Shown: positions 53,866 through 62,458 of the stretch, piece by piece | Layout: the number at the start of each line of letters is the position of its first letter | Numbering within the stretch: position 1 is the stretch's first letter | NCBI GenBank assembly: GCA_963822825.1 | Contig: CAWGIW010000002.1 | Span: 124,001 to 188,000 of the forward strand | Reading direction: 5' to 3' | DNA from: JAWWPY01 sp963822825 | GTDB lineage: Bacteria > Actinomycetota > Actinomycetes > Streptosporangiales > Streptosporangiaceae | DNA length: 64,000 nt | Translations under genes and position numbers: made by a program | Notes under the pieces: model-generated | Database searches by the model: none | The model's input: only the letters and a program-made list of their open reading frames with translations | Told to the model about the DNA's origin: nothing

Positions 53866-54044
53866 ATGAGGGACAACCATCCCGACGGTGCGCGCCGTTG
53901 CATGCGCCGGTTCTACGGCTTGGTTCGGGCCAGCTACGGCGAGCCGCGAGACCCGGCCGAGGCGGCCCGCCTGGAGGTGGACTGGTGGCGCGCCCCCTGG
54001 TCCGGTCCTACGCCGCCCTGCTCGCCGCCGTCCACCATGCGTGA
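53866..54044 (+). pseudogene. Remnant of a small conserved actinobacterial protein
   Basis: ATG at 53866 has GGGAGG 9 bp upstream. The N-terminus MRRFYGLVRASYGEPRDPAE, then LEVDWWRA, matches the start of an about 130-residue family I remember from actinobacteria, in which WWRVHRE is followed by a helical middle and ends LVRSYAALLAAVH. Here the text jumps from WWRA to the ending LVRSYAALLAAVHHA in another frame, with a stop at 54042-54044. An internal deletion of about 60 residues plus a one-base shift would explain it. Recognition of the family is from memory. Confidence 0.5.
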
Positions 54045-54069
54045 CCACCGGGGCGCCAAAGCCACCACT

Positions 54070-54966
54070 TCACGCCAGTTCCGCTGTCCAGGCGGCGGCC
54101 CCGCCTCGGCCTAACTGATCGGCGGCGTCCACTCGATCCAGGACAACGTGCCCGTCCCGGTACCGGAAGTAGATCCGGTACCCGTCATTTTCGACGAACG
54201 CCGGTTCCCATCGGCGATGGTCGTACGCTCGGACCTGCCGTACGAGTGATTCCAGACCTCCGGCCAGGTCAAGGCGGCACTCACGGGGCAGGCTCGCCTT
54301 GAAGTACTGCGCCCGCGTTGAGTCCTGGGCCAGGGCCGGGATCCGGCGGCCGTCGCGTGCCGCTTCCACAACTCGCGGCAGGGTCCGCTTCAGCAAGAGC
54401 ATCGCCAGATCATCCACCTTGGACCACAGCGTGCGCGCCGTGTCCAATGTGGTGATGGGTATGCGCTCCTCATCGATGATGGGCCCGGTGTCTATCCCGC
54501 TGTCGCACAGGTGCAACGTGGCACCGAACTCGGTCGCTCCGTCAAGCACCGCGTGCTCGACCGGATGGCATCCGCGATACTCCGGCAGCGGCCCGGGGTG
54601 AATGTTGAGTACCCCCCACCGGACCTGCTCGATGAAGTCGGCTGGGAAGATCACTGGATTGTAGAACGAGATCACAAGGTCGGCCGCGCCCACTTCACGC
54701 CGGACGCCCTGCAGGTTCAGCAGCGGGATGCCGGCCGATCGCGCGACCCGCGGCAACGGGCCGTCCTCCGCGTAACTTTCGCGCCGGCCGCAGGTAACCG
54801 AGACCACGGTGATGCCAGGCTGGGCGAGCGCTATCTCCAGGCCGCGGGCGCTCGCATCCTCCCGGCTGTCGCCGAAATAGCAGGTGCGCAGGGCGGCGAA
54901 GGGCTGACTCCCCGTGCCTCCGGAACGGCCGGGCGGCTCGGCCGCCTGCCCAGGAATTCGTGGCAC
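54070..54966 (-). CDS. Formyltransferase-fold enzyme
   Basis: A 298-residue protein of the formyltransferase superfamily. RTCYFGDSREDASARGLEIA opens the fold, and ISFYNPVIFPADF leads to the catalytic Asn-His in VLNIHPGPLPEYRGCHPVEH. LHLCDSGIDTGPIIDEERIP supplies the Asp. It is shorter than methionyl-tRNA formyltransferase and lacks its C-terminal domain; sugar N-formyltransferases have the same core. Beside a glycan locus, N-formylation of an amino sugar is the best guess. A GTG start at 54966 is likely, with two neighbours that are gene remnants. Confidence 0.83.
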   Translation of the reverse strand: MPRIPGQAAEPPGRSGGTGSQPFAALRTCYFGDSREDASARGLEIALAQPGITVVSVTCGRRESYAEDGPLPRVARSAGIPLLNLQGVRREVGAADLVISFYNPVIFPADFIEQVRWGVLNIHPGPLPEYRGCHPVEHAVLDGATEFGATLHLCDSGIDTGPIIDEERIPITTLDTARTLWSKVDDLAMLLLKRTLPRVVEAARDGRRIPALAQDSTRAQYFKASLPRECRLDLAGGLESLVRQVRAYDHRRWEPAFVENDGYRIYFRYRDGHVVLDRVDAADQLGRGGAAAWTAELA

Positions 54967-55145
54967 GAAGAGTCCCCCCGGTTCACCAGAGCCAGGCGAA
55001 TGCGGCCGGGAACGAGGCAGCCGGCCGAATTCACCAGACTAAATATCGATAAACGCTACCTCCCTGGTGGCGGAGCGTTCACCGATTTGCGGTATCCGTG
55101 TTTCTTACGATCCGCGAACGCAGTAGTGGGTCTGGCGTCGCCGAT

Positions 55146-55422
55146 TCAGAGCCGGGAGATCTCGCCGAGGATGTCCGCCGCCGCCGCCAGGTCGGCGTCC
55201 AGCGGCCGGTCCTCGGTCCGCGGATCGAGCACGCCGTCGGCCAGCGCGTAGCCCTGGCCCAAGCGGCCTCCGGCGGCCGGTGCGTGGCCCCAGGCCTCCT
55301 GCGCGGCGGCCACCGCGGCCGCGCCCACCCGCACCTGAGCCTGACGGCGCCAGGGCGGCCACGTCCGCGCACGTCAGCGACGAGCCGTCGATTTCGATGA
55401 CGCCACCATCGTCCCTGGTCAT
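55146..55422 (-). pseudogene. Remnant resembling an aromatic amino acid (histidine) ammonia-lyase
   Basis: From ATG 55422 the text reads GVIEIDGSSLTCADVAALA. After a one-base shift near 55350 it continues QVRVGAAAVAAAQEAWG, the look of an ammonia-lyase N-terminus. It then passes to YALADGVLDPRTEDRPLDAD and AADILGEISRL with a stop at 55146, like a C-terminal end of the same family. The central about 400 residues, including the MIO-forming Ala-Ser-Gly, are missing. The family call rests on recall of short segments and is tentative. Confidence 0.4.
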
Positions 55423-55459
55423 GAATCCATTCTGGACGCAGCTGGCGCTCCTCTCCGCC

Positions 55460-55910
55460 CGCCAGGCCGCAGCCGGCGATGACCAGGCTGGCCAGGATCA
55501 CCACGTCGGTCACGTGCTGCAACTCGGCGTAGGGGCCCGCTGAGGCACTCTCGCCGAGGGTGGCGGGCGGACCCAGGTAGGGAAAGGCGACATCGAGGGC
55601 GGTGAGGCCCCGCTCGATCGCGCCGCCCGACCCGTTCGTACCCACGATGATCGTCTGGACCGGGACGCCTGGCAGCCGTTCGGCGGATACGGCAGCGGTC
55701 GGCCAGACCGTCCCGGCCTGGGACACGGCGGTGGCTGCGCCACTGAGATCTACGGTGATCACCGCGACCCGCGCCCCGGCCGCGCAGCGGCCGAGAGCCG
55801 GGGTGCGGGAGAGCTGGGCACACGAGACCAGGCCGGGCAAGTCGGACTGGTGCCGGATGTCCGCTGCGGGCGAACGGATCCGGGAACAATCGGAGTCGCG
55901 CTCCGCTTGA
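55460..55910 (-). pseudogene. Fragment of an FtsX-like ABC permease
   Basis: In one minus frame, AADIRHQSDLPGLVSCAQLS, ARVAVITVDLSG, PVQTIIVGTNGSGGAIERGL, AFPYLGPPATLGE and VTDVVILASLVIAGCGLAGG follow the periplasmic loop and first returning helix of MacB/FtsX-type permeases. After this the resemblance stops at about 55460. No start or upstream part is present. It is therefore a decayed internal piece lying between lon and the lyase remnant. Confidence 0.55.
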
Positions 55911-55924
55911 ACGGTGTAATCAAG
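55906..55924 (+). promoter_or_regulatory. HAIR-like inverted repeat before lon
   Basis: CTTGA (55906-55910) and TCAAG (55920-55924) are separated by 9 bp, 25 bp before the lon start. The HspR-binding HAIR element is CTTGAGT-N7-ACTCAAG, with 11 bp between the same arms. This site is 2 bp shorter and lacks the inner matches, so it is only a weak candidate for heat-shock control. Confidence 0.4.
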
Positions 55925-55949
55925 TAATGCTTAGGGGAAGTGATCCTTC

Positions 55950-58340
55950 ATGAGCGACACGCTCTCGCTGCCAGTGCTGCCCTTGGACGACACCGTGGTG
56001 CTGCCCACCATGGTGGTCCCAGTTGACACCTCAGGCACCGAGGCCCGTGCGGCCATTGAGGCCGCGCAGATATCGGCAGGCGCGGACGGCGCTGGCCCGA
56101 ACAGCACAGGCCAGGCCACCCCACAGGTGCTTCTGGTGCCCCGGGTGGATGGCAAGTACTCGTCGGTCGGCACGCTCGGCGCGGTCGAGCAGATCGGCCG
56201 GCTGCCCAGCGGCGAGCCCGCTGCGGCGATCCGCGGGCTGTCGCGGGTCCGGATCGGCAGCGGCACGGTCGGCCCAGGCGCCGCCCTGTGGGTCGAGGGC
56301 ACCGTCGAGGTGGAACCGCCGGCCAGCGCCCGCGCCCACGAACTCGCGCGCGAGTACCGCGGGCTGGCCGCGACGATCCTGCAGAAGCGCGGCGCCTGGC
56401 AGGTCGTCGATGTGCTGCAACGGATAACCGATCCATCGGCTCTCGCCGACAGCGCCGGCTACGCCACCTACCTGACTCTTGAGCAGCGCAAGGAGCTGCT
56501 GGAGACGATCGACCCCGAGACGCGGCTCGACCGGCTGACCGGATGGGCCAGGGACCAGATCGCCGAGCTGGATGTCGCGGAGACGATCCAGAACGATGTC
56601 CGCGAGGGCATGGAGAAGCAGCAGCGCGAGTTCCTGCTCCGCCAGCAGCTCGCCGCGATCCGCAAGGAGCTGTCCGAGCTGAGCGGCGAGCCGGGGTCGG
56701 AGGAAGAGGACTACCGGGCCCGCATCGAGGCGGCCGACCTGCCGGAGAAGGTGACCGAGGCAGCGCTGAAGGAAGCCGAGAAGCTGGAGCGCTCCTCAGA
56801 TGCCTCACCCGAGGCCGGGTGGATCCGCACCTGGCTGGACACGGTCCTGGAGATCCCGTGGAACTCACGGACCGATGACGCCTATGACATCGCGGGCAGC
56901 CGCACGATCCTGGACGCGGACCACGCGGGTCTTGACGACGTCAAGGACCGCATCATCGAGTACCTGGCCGTTCGCAAGCGCCGGTCCGACAAGGGCCTGA
57001 CCCTGGTCGGCGGCCGCCGCAGCGGTGCGGTCCTCGCCCTGGCCGGCCCGCCTGGCGTGGGCAAGACCTCACTCGGCGAGTCAGTGGCCCGCGCCATGGG
57101 CCGGAAGTTCGCCCGGGTGGCCCTCGGCGGCGTCCGCGACGAGGCCGAGATACGCGGTCACCGGCGGACCTACGTTGGCGCGCTGCCCGGCCGGATCGTG
57201 CGGGCTGTCCGCGAGGCGGGCTCCATGAACCCGGTGATCCTGCTCGACGAGGTCAACAAGCTCGGCGCGGACTACCGGGGTGACCCGACCGCGGCGCTGC
57301 TGGAAGTGCTCGACCCGGCGCAGAACCACACGTTCCGCGACCACTACCTCGAGGTCGAGCTGGACCTGTCCGACGTGCTCTTCATCGCGACCGCCAACGT
57401 GGCGGAGGCGATACCCGAGCCGCTGCTCGACCGGATGGAGCTGATCGGCCTCGACGGCTACACCGAGGACGAAAAGGTGACGATCGCGCGGATGCACCTG
57501 CTGCCCCGGCAGCTGGAGCGGGCCGGCCTCGACGGCGACGACGTGACCCTGACCGACGGCGCGCTGCACCGGATCGCCGCCGAATACACCCGCGAGGCTG
57601 GGGTGCGCGCCCTGGAGCGGGGCATTTCCCGGGTCCTGCGGAAGATCGCCGCGCAGCTCGCGGCGGGCGCGGCCACGCTACCGCTCACTGTGGGCCCCGA
57701 CGATCTGCACGGTTACCTGGGTCACCCACGGCACACCCCGGAATCGGCGGAACGCACCGCGGTTCCTGGTGTGGCGACCGGCCTGGCGGTCACCGGCGCC
57801 GGTGGCGACGTCCTATTCATCGAGGCGTCCCTGGCCGATCCGGAGACTGGCACGACCGGGGTTACCCTGACCGGCCAGCTGGGTGACGTGATGAAGGAGT
57901 CGGCGCAGATCGCCCTGTCCTACCTGCGGTCGCACGGCGCGGAGCTCGAGCTCCCGGTCGGCGACCTGAAGGAGCGGGGGGTGCACGTGCACGTGCCGGC
58001 CGGCGCGGTGCCGAAGGACGGCCCGAGCGCCGGGGTGACGATGACCACGGCCCTGGCGTCGCTGCTGTCCGGGCGGCTGGTCCGCTCGGACGTGGCGATG
58101 ACCGGCGAGGTCTCGCTGACCGGGCGGGTACTGCCCATCGGCGGGGTGAAGCAGAAGCTGCTCGCCGCGCACCGGGCTGGCATCACGACGGTGCTGATCC
58201 CCAAGCGGAACGAGCCTGACCTGGAGGATGTGCCGGAGAACGTGCGCGCGGCGCTGGAGATCCACCCGGTCAGCGATGTCCGGGAGGTGCTCGACCTGGC
58301 CCTGGAGCCAGCCACCTCGCGGTCAGCCATCGCCGCCTGA
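55950..58340 (+). CDS. lon: ATP-dependent protease Lon
   Basis: A 796-residue AAA+ protease that degrades misfolded and regulatory proteins in the cytosol. The N-domain (about 1-210) starts LPVLPLDDTVVLPTMVVPVD. The ATPase has Walker A GPPGVGKTS (about 367), Walker B VILLDEVNKL and the sensor region LFIATANVAE. The serine-lysine dyad is S693 in PKDGPSAGVT and K734 in GGVKQKLLAAHRAG. The length is usual for actinobacterial Lon. AGGGG precedes the ATG by 12 bp. A HAIR-like repeat may place it under HspR. A strong hairpin follows the gene. Confidence 0.97.
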   Translation: MSDTLSLPVLPLDDTVVLPTMVVPVDTSGTEARAAIEAAQISAGADGAGPNSTGQATPQVLLVPRVDGKYSSVGTLGAVEQIGRLPSGEPAAAIRGLSRVRIGSGTVGPGAALWVEGTVEVEPPASARAHELAREYRGLAATILQKRGAWQVVDVLQRITDPSALADSAGYATYLTLEQRKELLETIDPETRLDRLTGWARDQIAELDVAETIQNDVREGMEKQQREFLLRQQLAAIRKELSELSGEPGSEEEDYRARIEAADLPEKVTEAALKEAEKLERSSDASPEAGWIRTWLDTVLEIPWNSRTDDAYDIAGSRTILDADHAGLDDVKDRIIEYLAVRKRRSDKGLTLVGGRRSGAVLALAGPPGVGKTSLGESVARAMGRKFARVALGGVRDEAEIRGHRRTYVGALPGRIVRAVREAGSMNPVILLDEVNKLGADYRGDPTAALLEVLDPAQNHTFRDHYLEVELDLSDVLFIATANVAEAIPEPLLDRMELIGLDGYTEDEKVTIARMHLLPRQLERAGLDGDDVTLTDGALHRIAAEYTREAGVRALERGISRVLRKIAAQLAAGAATLPLTVGPDDLHGYLGHPRHTPESAERTAVPGVATGLAVTGAGGDVLFIEASLADPETGTTGVTLTGQLGDVMKESAQIALSYLRSHGAELELPVGDLKERGVHVHVPAGAVPKDGPSAGVTMTTALASLLSGRLVRSDVAMTGEVSLTGRVLPIGGVKQKLLAAHRAGITTVLIPKRNEPDLEDVPENVRAALEIHPVSDVREVLDLALEPATSRSAIAA

Positions 58341-58356
58341 CCGCACCATCCTGGCC

Positions 58357-58380
58357 GCGGCGGGCCTTCGGGCCCGCCGC
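58357..58380. terminator. Bidirectional hairpin between lon and the USP gene
   Basis: GCGGCGGGCC, loop TTCG, GGCCCGCCGC: a perfect 10-bp GC stem with a UUCG-type tetraloop, 17 bp after the lon stop and 29 bp from the convergent USP stop. No U-run follows, as is usual for actinobacterial terminators. Confidence 0.75.
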
Positions 58381-58408
58381 CGCGCTGGTCGCGGGGGCCA
58401 GCACGTGA

Positions 58409-58864
58409 TCAGGCCAGTACCGGCTTGCTTATCTCGGTGCCGACCACCACGACCGGGCACGGAGCGTGCCGCAGGCAGGCCCGGGCCACCGGCCCGATCA
58501 CCTCGAATTGGGAAGTCGCGGCGTCCCCGAGCACGAGCAGGTCGGCGCCCGCGGCGCGGTCGATCAATACCTTGGCGGCCAGTCCATCAACGACCTCCGC
58601 ATCCACCGAGACCTGCGGGCGGGGGCCGAGCGCGGTGTGCACCATGGCCTGGAGCAGGGCACTGGTCGGCTGGACAGCCTCCCCCGGCATCAGCCGGCGC
58701 GCATGGCCCGCATAGGGTGCCGCCCTCGCCCGGCCGGGATCCTGTGCACACACCACGTGCAACCGGGACTGCCGCAGCCGGGCCTCCCGCGCTGCCCACC
58801 GGAGCGCGGCGAGCGAGGCCATCGACCCGTTCACACCAACGACAACACGCCGCTCCTGGTTCAT
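58409..58864 (-). CDS. Universal stress protein
   Basis: A 151-residue single UspA domain: VVVGVNGSMASLAALRWAAR at the start, HVVCAQDPG in strand 2, and LLVLGDAATSQFEVIGPVAR then CPVVVV at the end. The usual GxxGxxxxxxxxxG(S/T) ATP motif is only partly kept (GDAATSQFEVIGPVA), so nucleotide binding is uncertain. The ATG at 58864 opens the domain. It converges with lon across a terminator hairpin. Confidence 0.9.
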   Translation of the reverse strand: MNQERRVVVGVNGSMASLAALRWAAREARLRQSRLHVVCAQDPGRARAAPYAGHARRLMPGEAVQPTSALLQAMVHTALGPRPQVSVDAEVVDGLAAKVLIDRAAGADLLVLGDAATSQFEVIGPVARACLRHAPCPVVVVGTEISKPVLA

Positions 58865-58974
58865 CCCAGCACCCGCCTTTCACTTACGCATCGCGAGCGC
58901 ATGTCACCCAGGGTGAACCTTCCCGTAGATGGCCCAAGGCAACCAGGACTGCGGGAACTGGTCCGCGCGAGGCT

Positions 58975-59517
58975 CTACCGGAGGCCGACCCCCGGCACCG
59001 GGTGACCATCTTCCAGGTAGACAACGGTGCTGGCTTTCCTGGCGGCGCCGACCCGCCGCCGGATAGGCCCCCTGAGCAGGGTCAAGGCATCGGCGAACGA
59101 GACGATCCGGTGCTCCGAGATCTCTTCCTGCTGAAGCGTGACGCCGCGGAAGCTGGCGTCGTCAAGCGGACCGCAGTCAAAAAGAAAACGGATGCCGCCC
59201 GGGCGGCCGGGGCGCTGGCGGCGGAAATCCACACACGCCAGGCGGCCGCTCTGCACCTCGAGGCCGCACTCTTCCCGGACCTCGCGGCGGCAGGCCTCCC
59301 ACGGTGTCTCGCCGTCGGCCTCCATCACGCCGCCGGGAATGGTCCACCCGGATTTGTAGGTCGGCTTGAGGATGAGGAGCCGGCCCTTGCGGTCAAAGAT
59401 CATTGCTCCGGCTGACACGGGGATGGCCGGGACAGCGAACGCGGACTCACCAGCCAACCGGTCCCCACCATCGGTCACGCCAGCCAGGCTACGCCAGGCG
59501 TTCGCGCCCTCGATCAC
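58975..59517 (-). CDS. NUDIX hydrolase
   Basis: A 180-residue pyrophosphohydrolase. The Nudix box is intact: GGVMEADGETPWEACRREVR and EECGLEV, with the metal-binding Glu residues in REVREE. GWTIPGG is the approach strand and FLFDCGPLDDASF follows it. Nucleotide-diphosphate derivatives are typical substrates, but the specific one is unknown. The start is a GTG at 59515-59517. An internal GTG about 13 codons on is an alternative. The neighbouring gene runs divergently. Confidence 0.9.
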   Translation of the reverse strand: MIEGANAWRSLAGVTDGGDRLAGESAFAVPAIPVSAGAMIFDRKGRLLILKPTYKSGWTIPGGVMEADGETPWEACRREVREECGLEVQSGRLACVDFRRQRPGRPGGIRFLFDCGPLDDASFRGVTLQQEEISEHRIVSFADALTLLRGPIRRRVGAARKASTVVYLEDGHPVPGVGLR

Positions 59518-59562
59518 GGCAACCGGATGCGTAAACTGCGTACTCTGGGCAGGATTTGGCCT

Positions 59563-60464
59563 ATGCCGAATGACATCAGCCCCCCCGATCTGGACGTCCT
59601 CGCCCGTGACGACGTCAGCGAACTCTTCGGCTGGCCGGTCAGCCTGCTTGACCAGATACTCGACGTCGAGAGCCTGGCCGGAGACCGCGTCATATGGATC
59701 GACGAGTGGCGCCGCCGGGACGCCGAGCTTCGGCCGCCGGCCCCAAGCGTTTCCCCCGCCAGCAGGCCGAAGACGTCTGGCAGGCCTCGCTCGAGGCCTG
59801 GCTCGACCCGTTCACCCGCGGAGAAGAGGCCGACGGGCGAATGCGCCGGCTGGCCGGCCGCCTGGGCGCCGCGCTCTACGGGCCGCCAGATGCGACGGCT
59901 CTGCGCGAGCGGCTCAGGCGCATTGACGACCATCTCGCGGAGGAACGCGATCGCAGCCTCCGCGCGGAATCGCAGCAGCACCGTGATCTGGTCGCGCAAT
60001 GGCTGGCCGCCCCTGGCCCCCTGGACGACGTGACCGGCCTGCCGTGGGATCTTCTGGCCCGCTACCGGTGGCGGCCTGATCCGGTGCTGGGGCACGTGCC
60101 CACCCCCCTCAACGCGGCCCGGCAGTGGGCGCTGGCCGAGGCCCCACCCGAGACGCTGCGCCTGGCCAGGCAGTTCCGCCCAGACGGCCTCAATGGGCTG
60201 GCCGCCGCCGGCGGCGACCTCGAGCAGTTGGCCCTGGCGACCTTTCCCCGGCGGATCGTCGAGACAGCCGAACGCGGAACCCGGCAGGCGAAGCTAGCCG
60301 AACAGGTACTTCGGCTGTGGCACGCCCCAGCCACGCGGCGCTTCCTGCTCAGGGAAACGGCGTCCGGCTGGCCCAAGGACCTCCGAGAGCTGGACCCGCC
60401 CGCTTCGGTACCGGATGGAACGGGCCCTGATCCTGGCCGGCCCGGTGAGGGCGCGGGCAGATGA
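59563..60464 (+). CDS. Conserved hypothetical protein, one frameshift
   Basis: No family was recognised. From ATG 59563 the protein reads MPNDISPPDLDVLARDDVSE, then LAGDRVIWIDEWRRRDAELR. The frame changes near 59740-59750, from RPPAPSV to RRASAAGPKRFPRQQAEDVW. It continues with QASLEAWLDPFTRGEEADG and MRRLAGRLGAALYGPPDATA, followed by ERLRRIDDHLAEERDR and a helix-rich remainder to a TGA at 60462-60464. Composition is even, without signal peptide or membrane helices, so it is probably a cytosolic helical protein of about 300 residues. Confidence 0.65.
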
Positions 60465-60487
60465 CTTCCGCCTCGGCGTCGAGCCGG

Positions 60488-61789
60488 TTACCGCTCGCCA
60501 ACGATCATCGACAGGTTTATCGCGTCGGCCATCGCCTGGCAGCCCGCGTCGTTCGGGTGCAGGTGATCGCCACTGTCGTAGGCGGGGCTGAGCGCGGTGG
60601 GGTCGCTGGGGTTCGCGACCGCCGAGGCGAAGTCGATGACACCGTCGAAGGCATGGCCGGTCTTGATCCAGGTGTTGACCTCGCTCCTCGTCTTCTCGGC
60701 CGTGGCCGAGAAGACGAAGGATCCCCCGAACGGGGTGATCGTGGCGCCGTAGATCCGCAGCCCGCGGGCGTGGGACTGGGCGATGATCTGCTGATCGGCC
60801 GAGATGATCTCGTCGGCGGTCGCTCCGTATCCGATGTCGTTGACGCCTTCGAGCAGGATGACGGCACGAACGCCGGTCTGGGCGAAGACATCTCGGTCCA
60901 GGCGGGCCAGCGCGGGCACGCCGTAGTAAGGCTGGCCGTCGCGGGGAGCCAGCAGCCGATTGCCGCCCAGTCCCGCGTTCACCACCGACAGGGCCGGGCC
61001 GGGCCGGGCGTTCAGCCTTCGGGCCAGGTCATCAGGCCAGCGCCGGTTGGCGTTGCCAGTCGTGTTGGCGGTGTCGGTGATCGAGTCGCCGAGGGCCACC
61101 ACCGAGCCGATGCCCCGGCTGGGCGCGCGCACGTCCACCCCGCTGATGAACATCCAGCACGGCGTGTCCCCGTAGACCGCCCCCGACACCGACGACGCCA
61201 GGTCGCCGCTGCCCAGGTAGTTGCCTTGGGCGGTGAACGGATGATTGGTGACCGGGCCGGTCGGGCCGGGGACGTAGACGCTGACGAGCAGGGCTGACAA
61301 GGCCGCGACCCGGAGCGGGACGGGGTCGCTGAGCGCGTCACCGCCGGCGGCCAGGGTCACCGCCTGCTGCCCGCCGAAGGTCAGTTCGCGGACCGTTCCC
61401 GGCACGGCGTCGGCGCCGGAGGCCTGGACCGCGACCGAAGCATGCCCGACCTGCATGGCCTGGGTGCCGAATGCGTTGCTCAGGCGGATGCGCACGATGC
61501 TGCCGCCCGCGCTGAGAAAGACGACGTTGCGGACGGTCTGGTTGGTCAAGCCGGTGCCGGCCGGGCAGGTGGAGCCCGGGATGGCCGAGCCGACCACCGG
61601 GCTCGCGCCCCAGGCCGTCACCCAGATCCCGCCTCCTCCGGCCGCGCCGGGCGCGGGTTGCGCCCCTGACGCCGCCATCACCGGAATGGTCACGACGATG
61701 GCGCTGGCCACGGCGGCGGCCACCACGGCAAACGTGCGGCGGCGGTAAATACCGATTCTGTGCTCGACACGTGCCAAAAAGTCTCTCAC
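60488..61789 (-). CDS. SGNH/GDSL-family secreted hydrolase
   Basis: A 433-residue protein with an N-terminal signal/anchor helix (TFAVVAAAVASAIVVTIPVM). A beta-rich N-domain (about 55-215) comes before the SGNH domain, with block I Ser in ALGDSITDT, block II Gly in VNAGLGGNRLL, block III Asn in LLEGVNDIG and block V Asp-His in DHLHPNDAG. Such enzymes remove acetyl or other acyl groups from polysaccharides. The start is a GTG at 61787-61789 with GGATGG upstream. The order of N-domain then SGNH matches large actinobacterial GDSL esterases. Confidence 0.9.
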   Translation of the reverse strand: MRDFLARVEHRIGIYRRRTFAVVAAAVASAIVVTIPVMAASGAQPAPGAAGGGGIWVTAWGASPVVGSAIPGSTCPAGTGLTNQTVRNVVFLSAGGSIVRIRLSNAFGTQAMQVGHASVAVQASGADAVPGTVRELTFGGQQAVTLAAGGDALSDPVPLRVAALSALLVSVYVPGPTGPVTNHPFTAQGNYLGSGDLASSVSGAVYGDTPCWMFISGVDVRAPSRGIGSVVALGDSITDTANTTGNANRRWPDDLARRLNARPGPALSVVNAGLGGNRLLAPRDGQPYYGVPALARLDRDVFAQTGVRAVILLEGVNDIGYGATADEIISADQQIIAQSHARGLRIYGATITPFGGSFVFSATAEKTRSEVNTWIKTGHAFDGVIDFASAVANPSDPTALSPAYDSGDHLHPNDAGCQAMADAINLSMIVGER

Positions 61790-62088
61790 GCCCGGCCATC
61801 CTTCGTAGTCCGCCAGGAACTGTCAAGGGACACTACTATCACTAAACCGGTATAGGCAAGGTCATGAATCTTTCATGGGAACGGAATGCTGGTGACGCCA
61901 GGACATGACTCATATGCAGCCGTCAATCGGGGCGGAACGGCCCCTCACGCCTATTGGCACGCTGAATCCAGCCTTTCATGCTCGTTCTATCGCGCCGGCC
62001 GGGCCTTCCGCGGGCGGCTAGGCCAGGGTCACCCGGCCAGCCGGGGCGGCGGGAGAACGGGCGGGTGGGCCGTTCGTTGCTTCACCGC
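61790..62088. other. Gap of about 300 bp without a gene
   Basis: Between the start of the SGNH hydrolase (leftward) and the ArsR promoter. No ORF has coding character. The AT-rich part near 61840-61880 is probably the hydrolase promoter; a short GGGGC...GCCCC pair at 61929-61944 is too weak to call. Confidence 0.5.
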
Positions 62089-62137
62089 TTGACAATAGAT
62101 AATGCTATCGTTAAATATTGCAGATATGCTTAACGAT
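62089..62137 (+). promoter_or_regulatory. ArsR promoter with overlapping operator
   Basis: TTGACA (62089-62094) is followed 17 bp later by TAAATA (62112-62117), a weak -10. ATCGTTAA (62107-62114) and TTAACGAT (62130-62137) form a perfect inverted repeat with a 15-bp spacer. It covers the -10 and runs into the start codon at 62126. Transcription would begin next to that ATG, giving a leaderless mRNA, and binding of ArsR would block its own promoter. Confidence 0.75.
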
Positions 62138-62458
62138 GTGGCACGGGTCTTCGATGCGCTGGCCGACCCGACGCGCCGCGACGTTGTGCAACTCTTGAGC
62201 CATGGGCCGCGCCGGGCGGGCGAGATCGCCGCGGCGGCAGGCACATCTGGGCCGGCCATGAGCCGCCACCTGCGGATTCTGCTCGCCACTGGGATCATCA
62301 CCGACGAGCGTTCGCCGGTCGATGCCCGGGTCCGCGTGTTCCACCTGCGGCCCGAGTCGATGGCCGCCGCGGCGGCCTGGCTCGACCAGTTGCAGGCACA
62401 CTGGGACGAGCAGCTCCGGTCGTTCCAGCGCCACGTCACGAGGAGGAACCCGGGATGA
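62126..62458 (+). CDS. ArsR family transcriptional regulator
   Basis: A 110-residue winged-helix repressor. ARVFDALADPTRRDVVQLLS, then PAMSRHLRILLATGIITDER, are typical, with the recognition helix AAGTSGPAMSRHLR. No arsenic- or metal-binding Cys pair is present, so it belongs to the metal-free branch often paired with SRPBCC proteins. ATG at 62126 was chosen over ATG 62102 because the promoter would give a transcript starting there. It overlaps the SRPBCC-VOC gene by ATGA and controls it in all likelihood. Confidence 0.9.
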   Translation: MLNDVARVFDALADPTRRDVVQLLSHGPRRAGEIAAAAGTSGPAMSRHLRILLATGIITDERSPVDARVRVFHLRPESMAAAAAWLDQLQAHWDEQLRSFQRHVTRRNPG

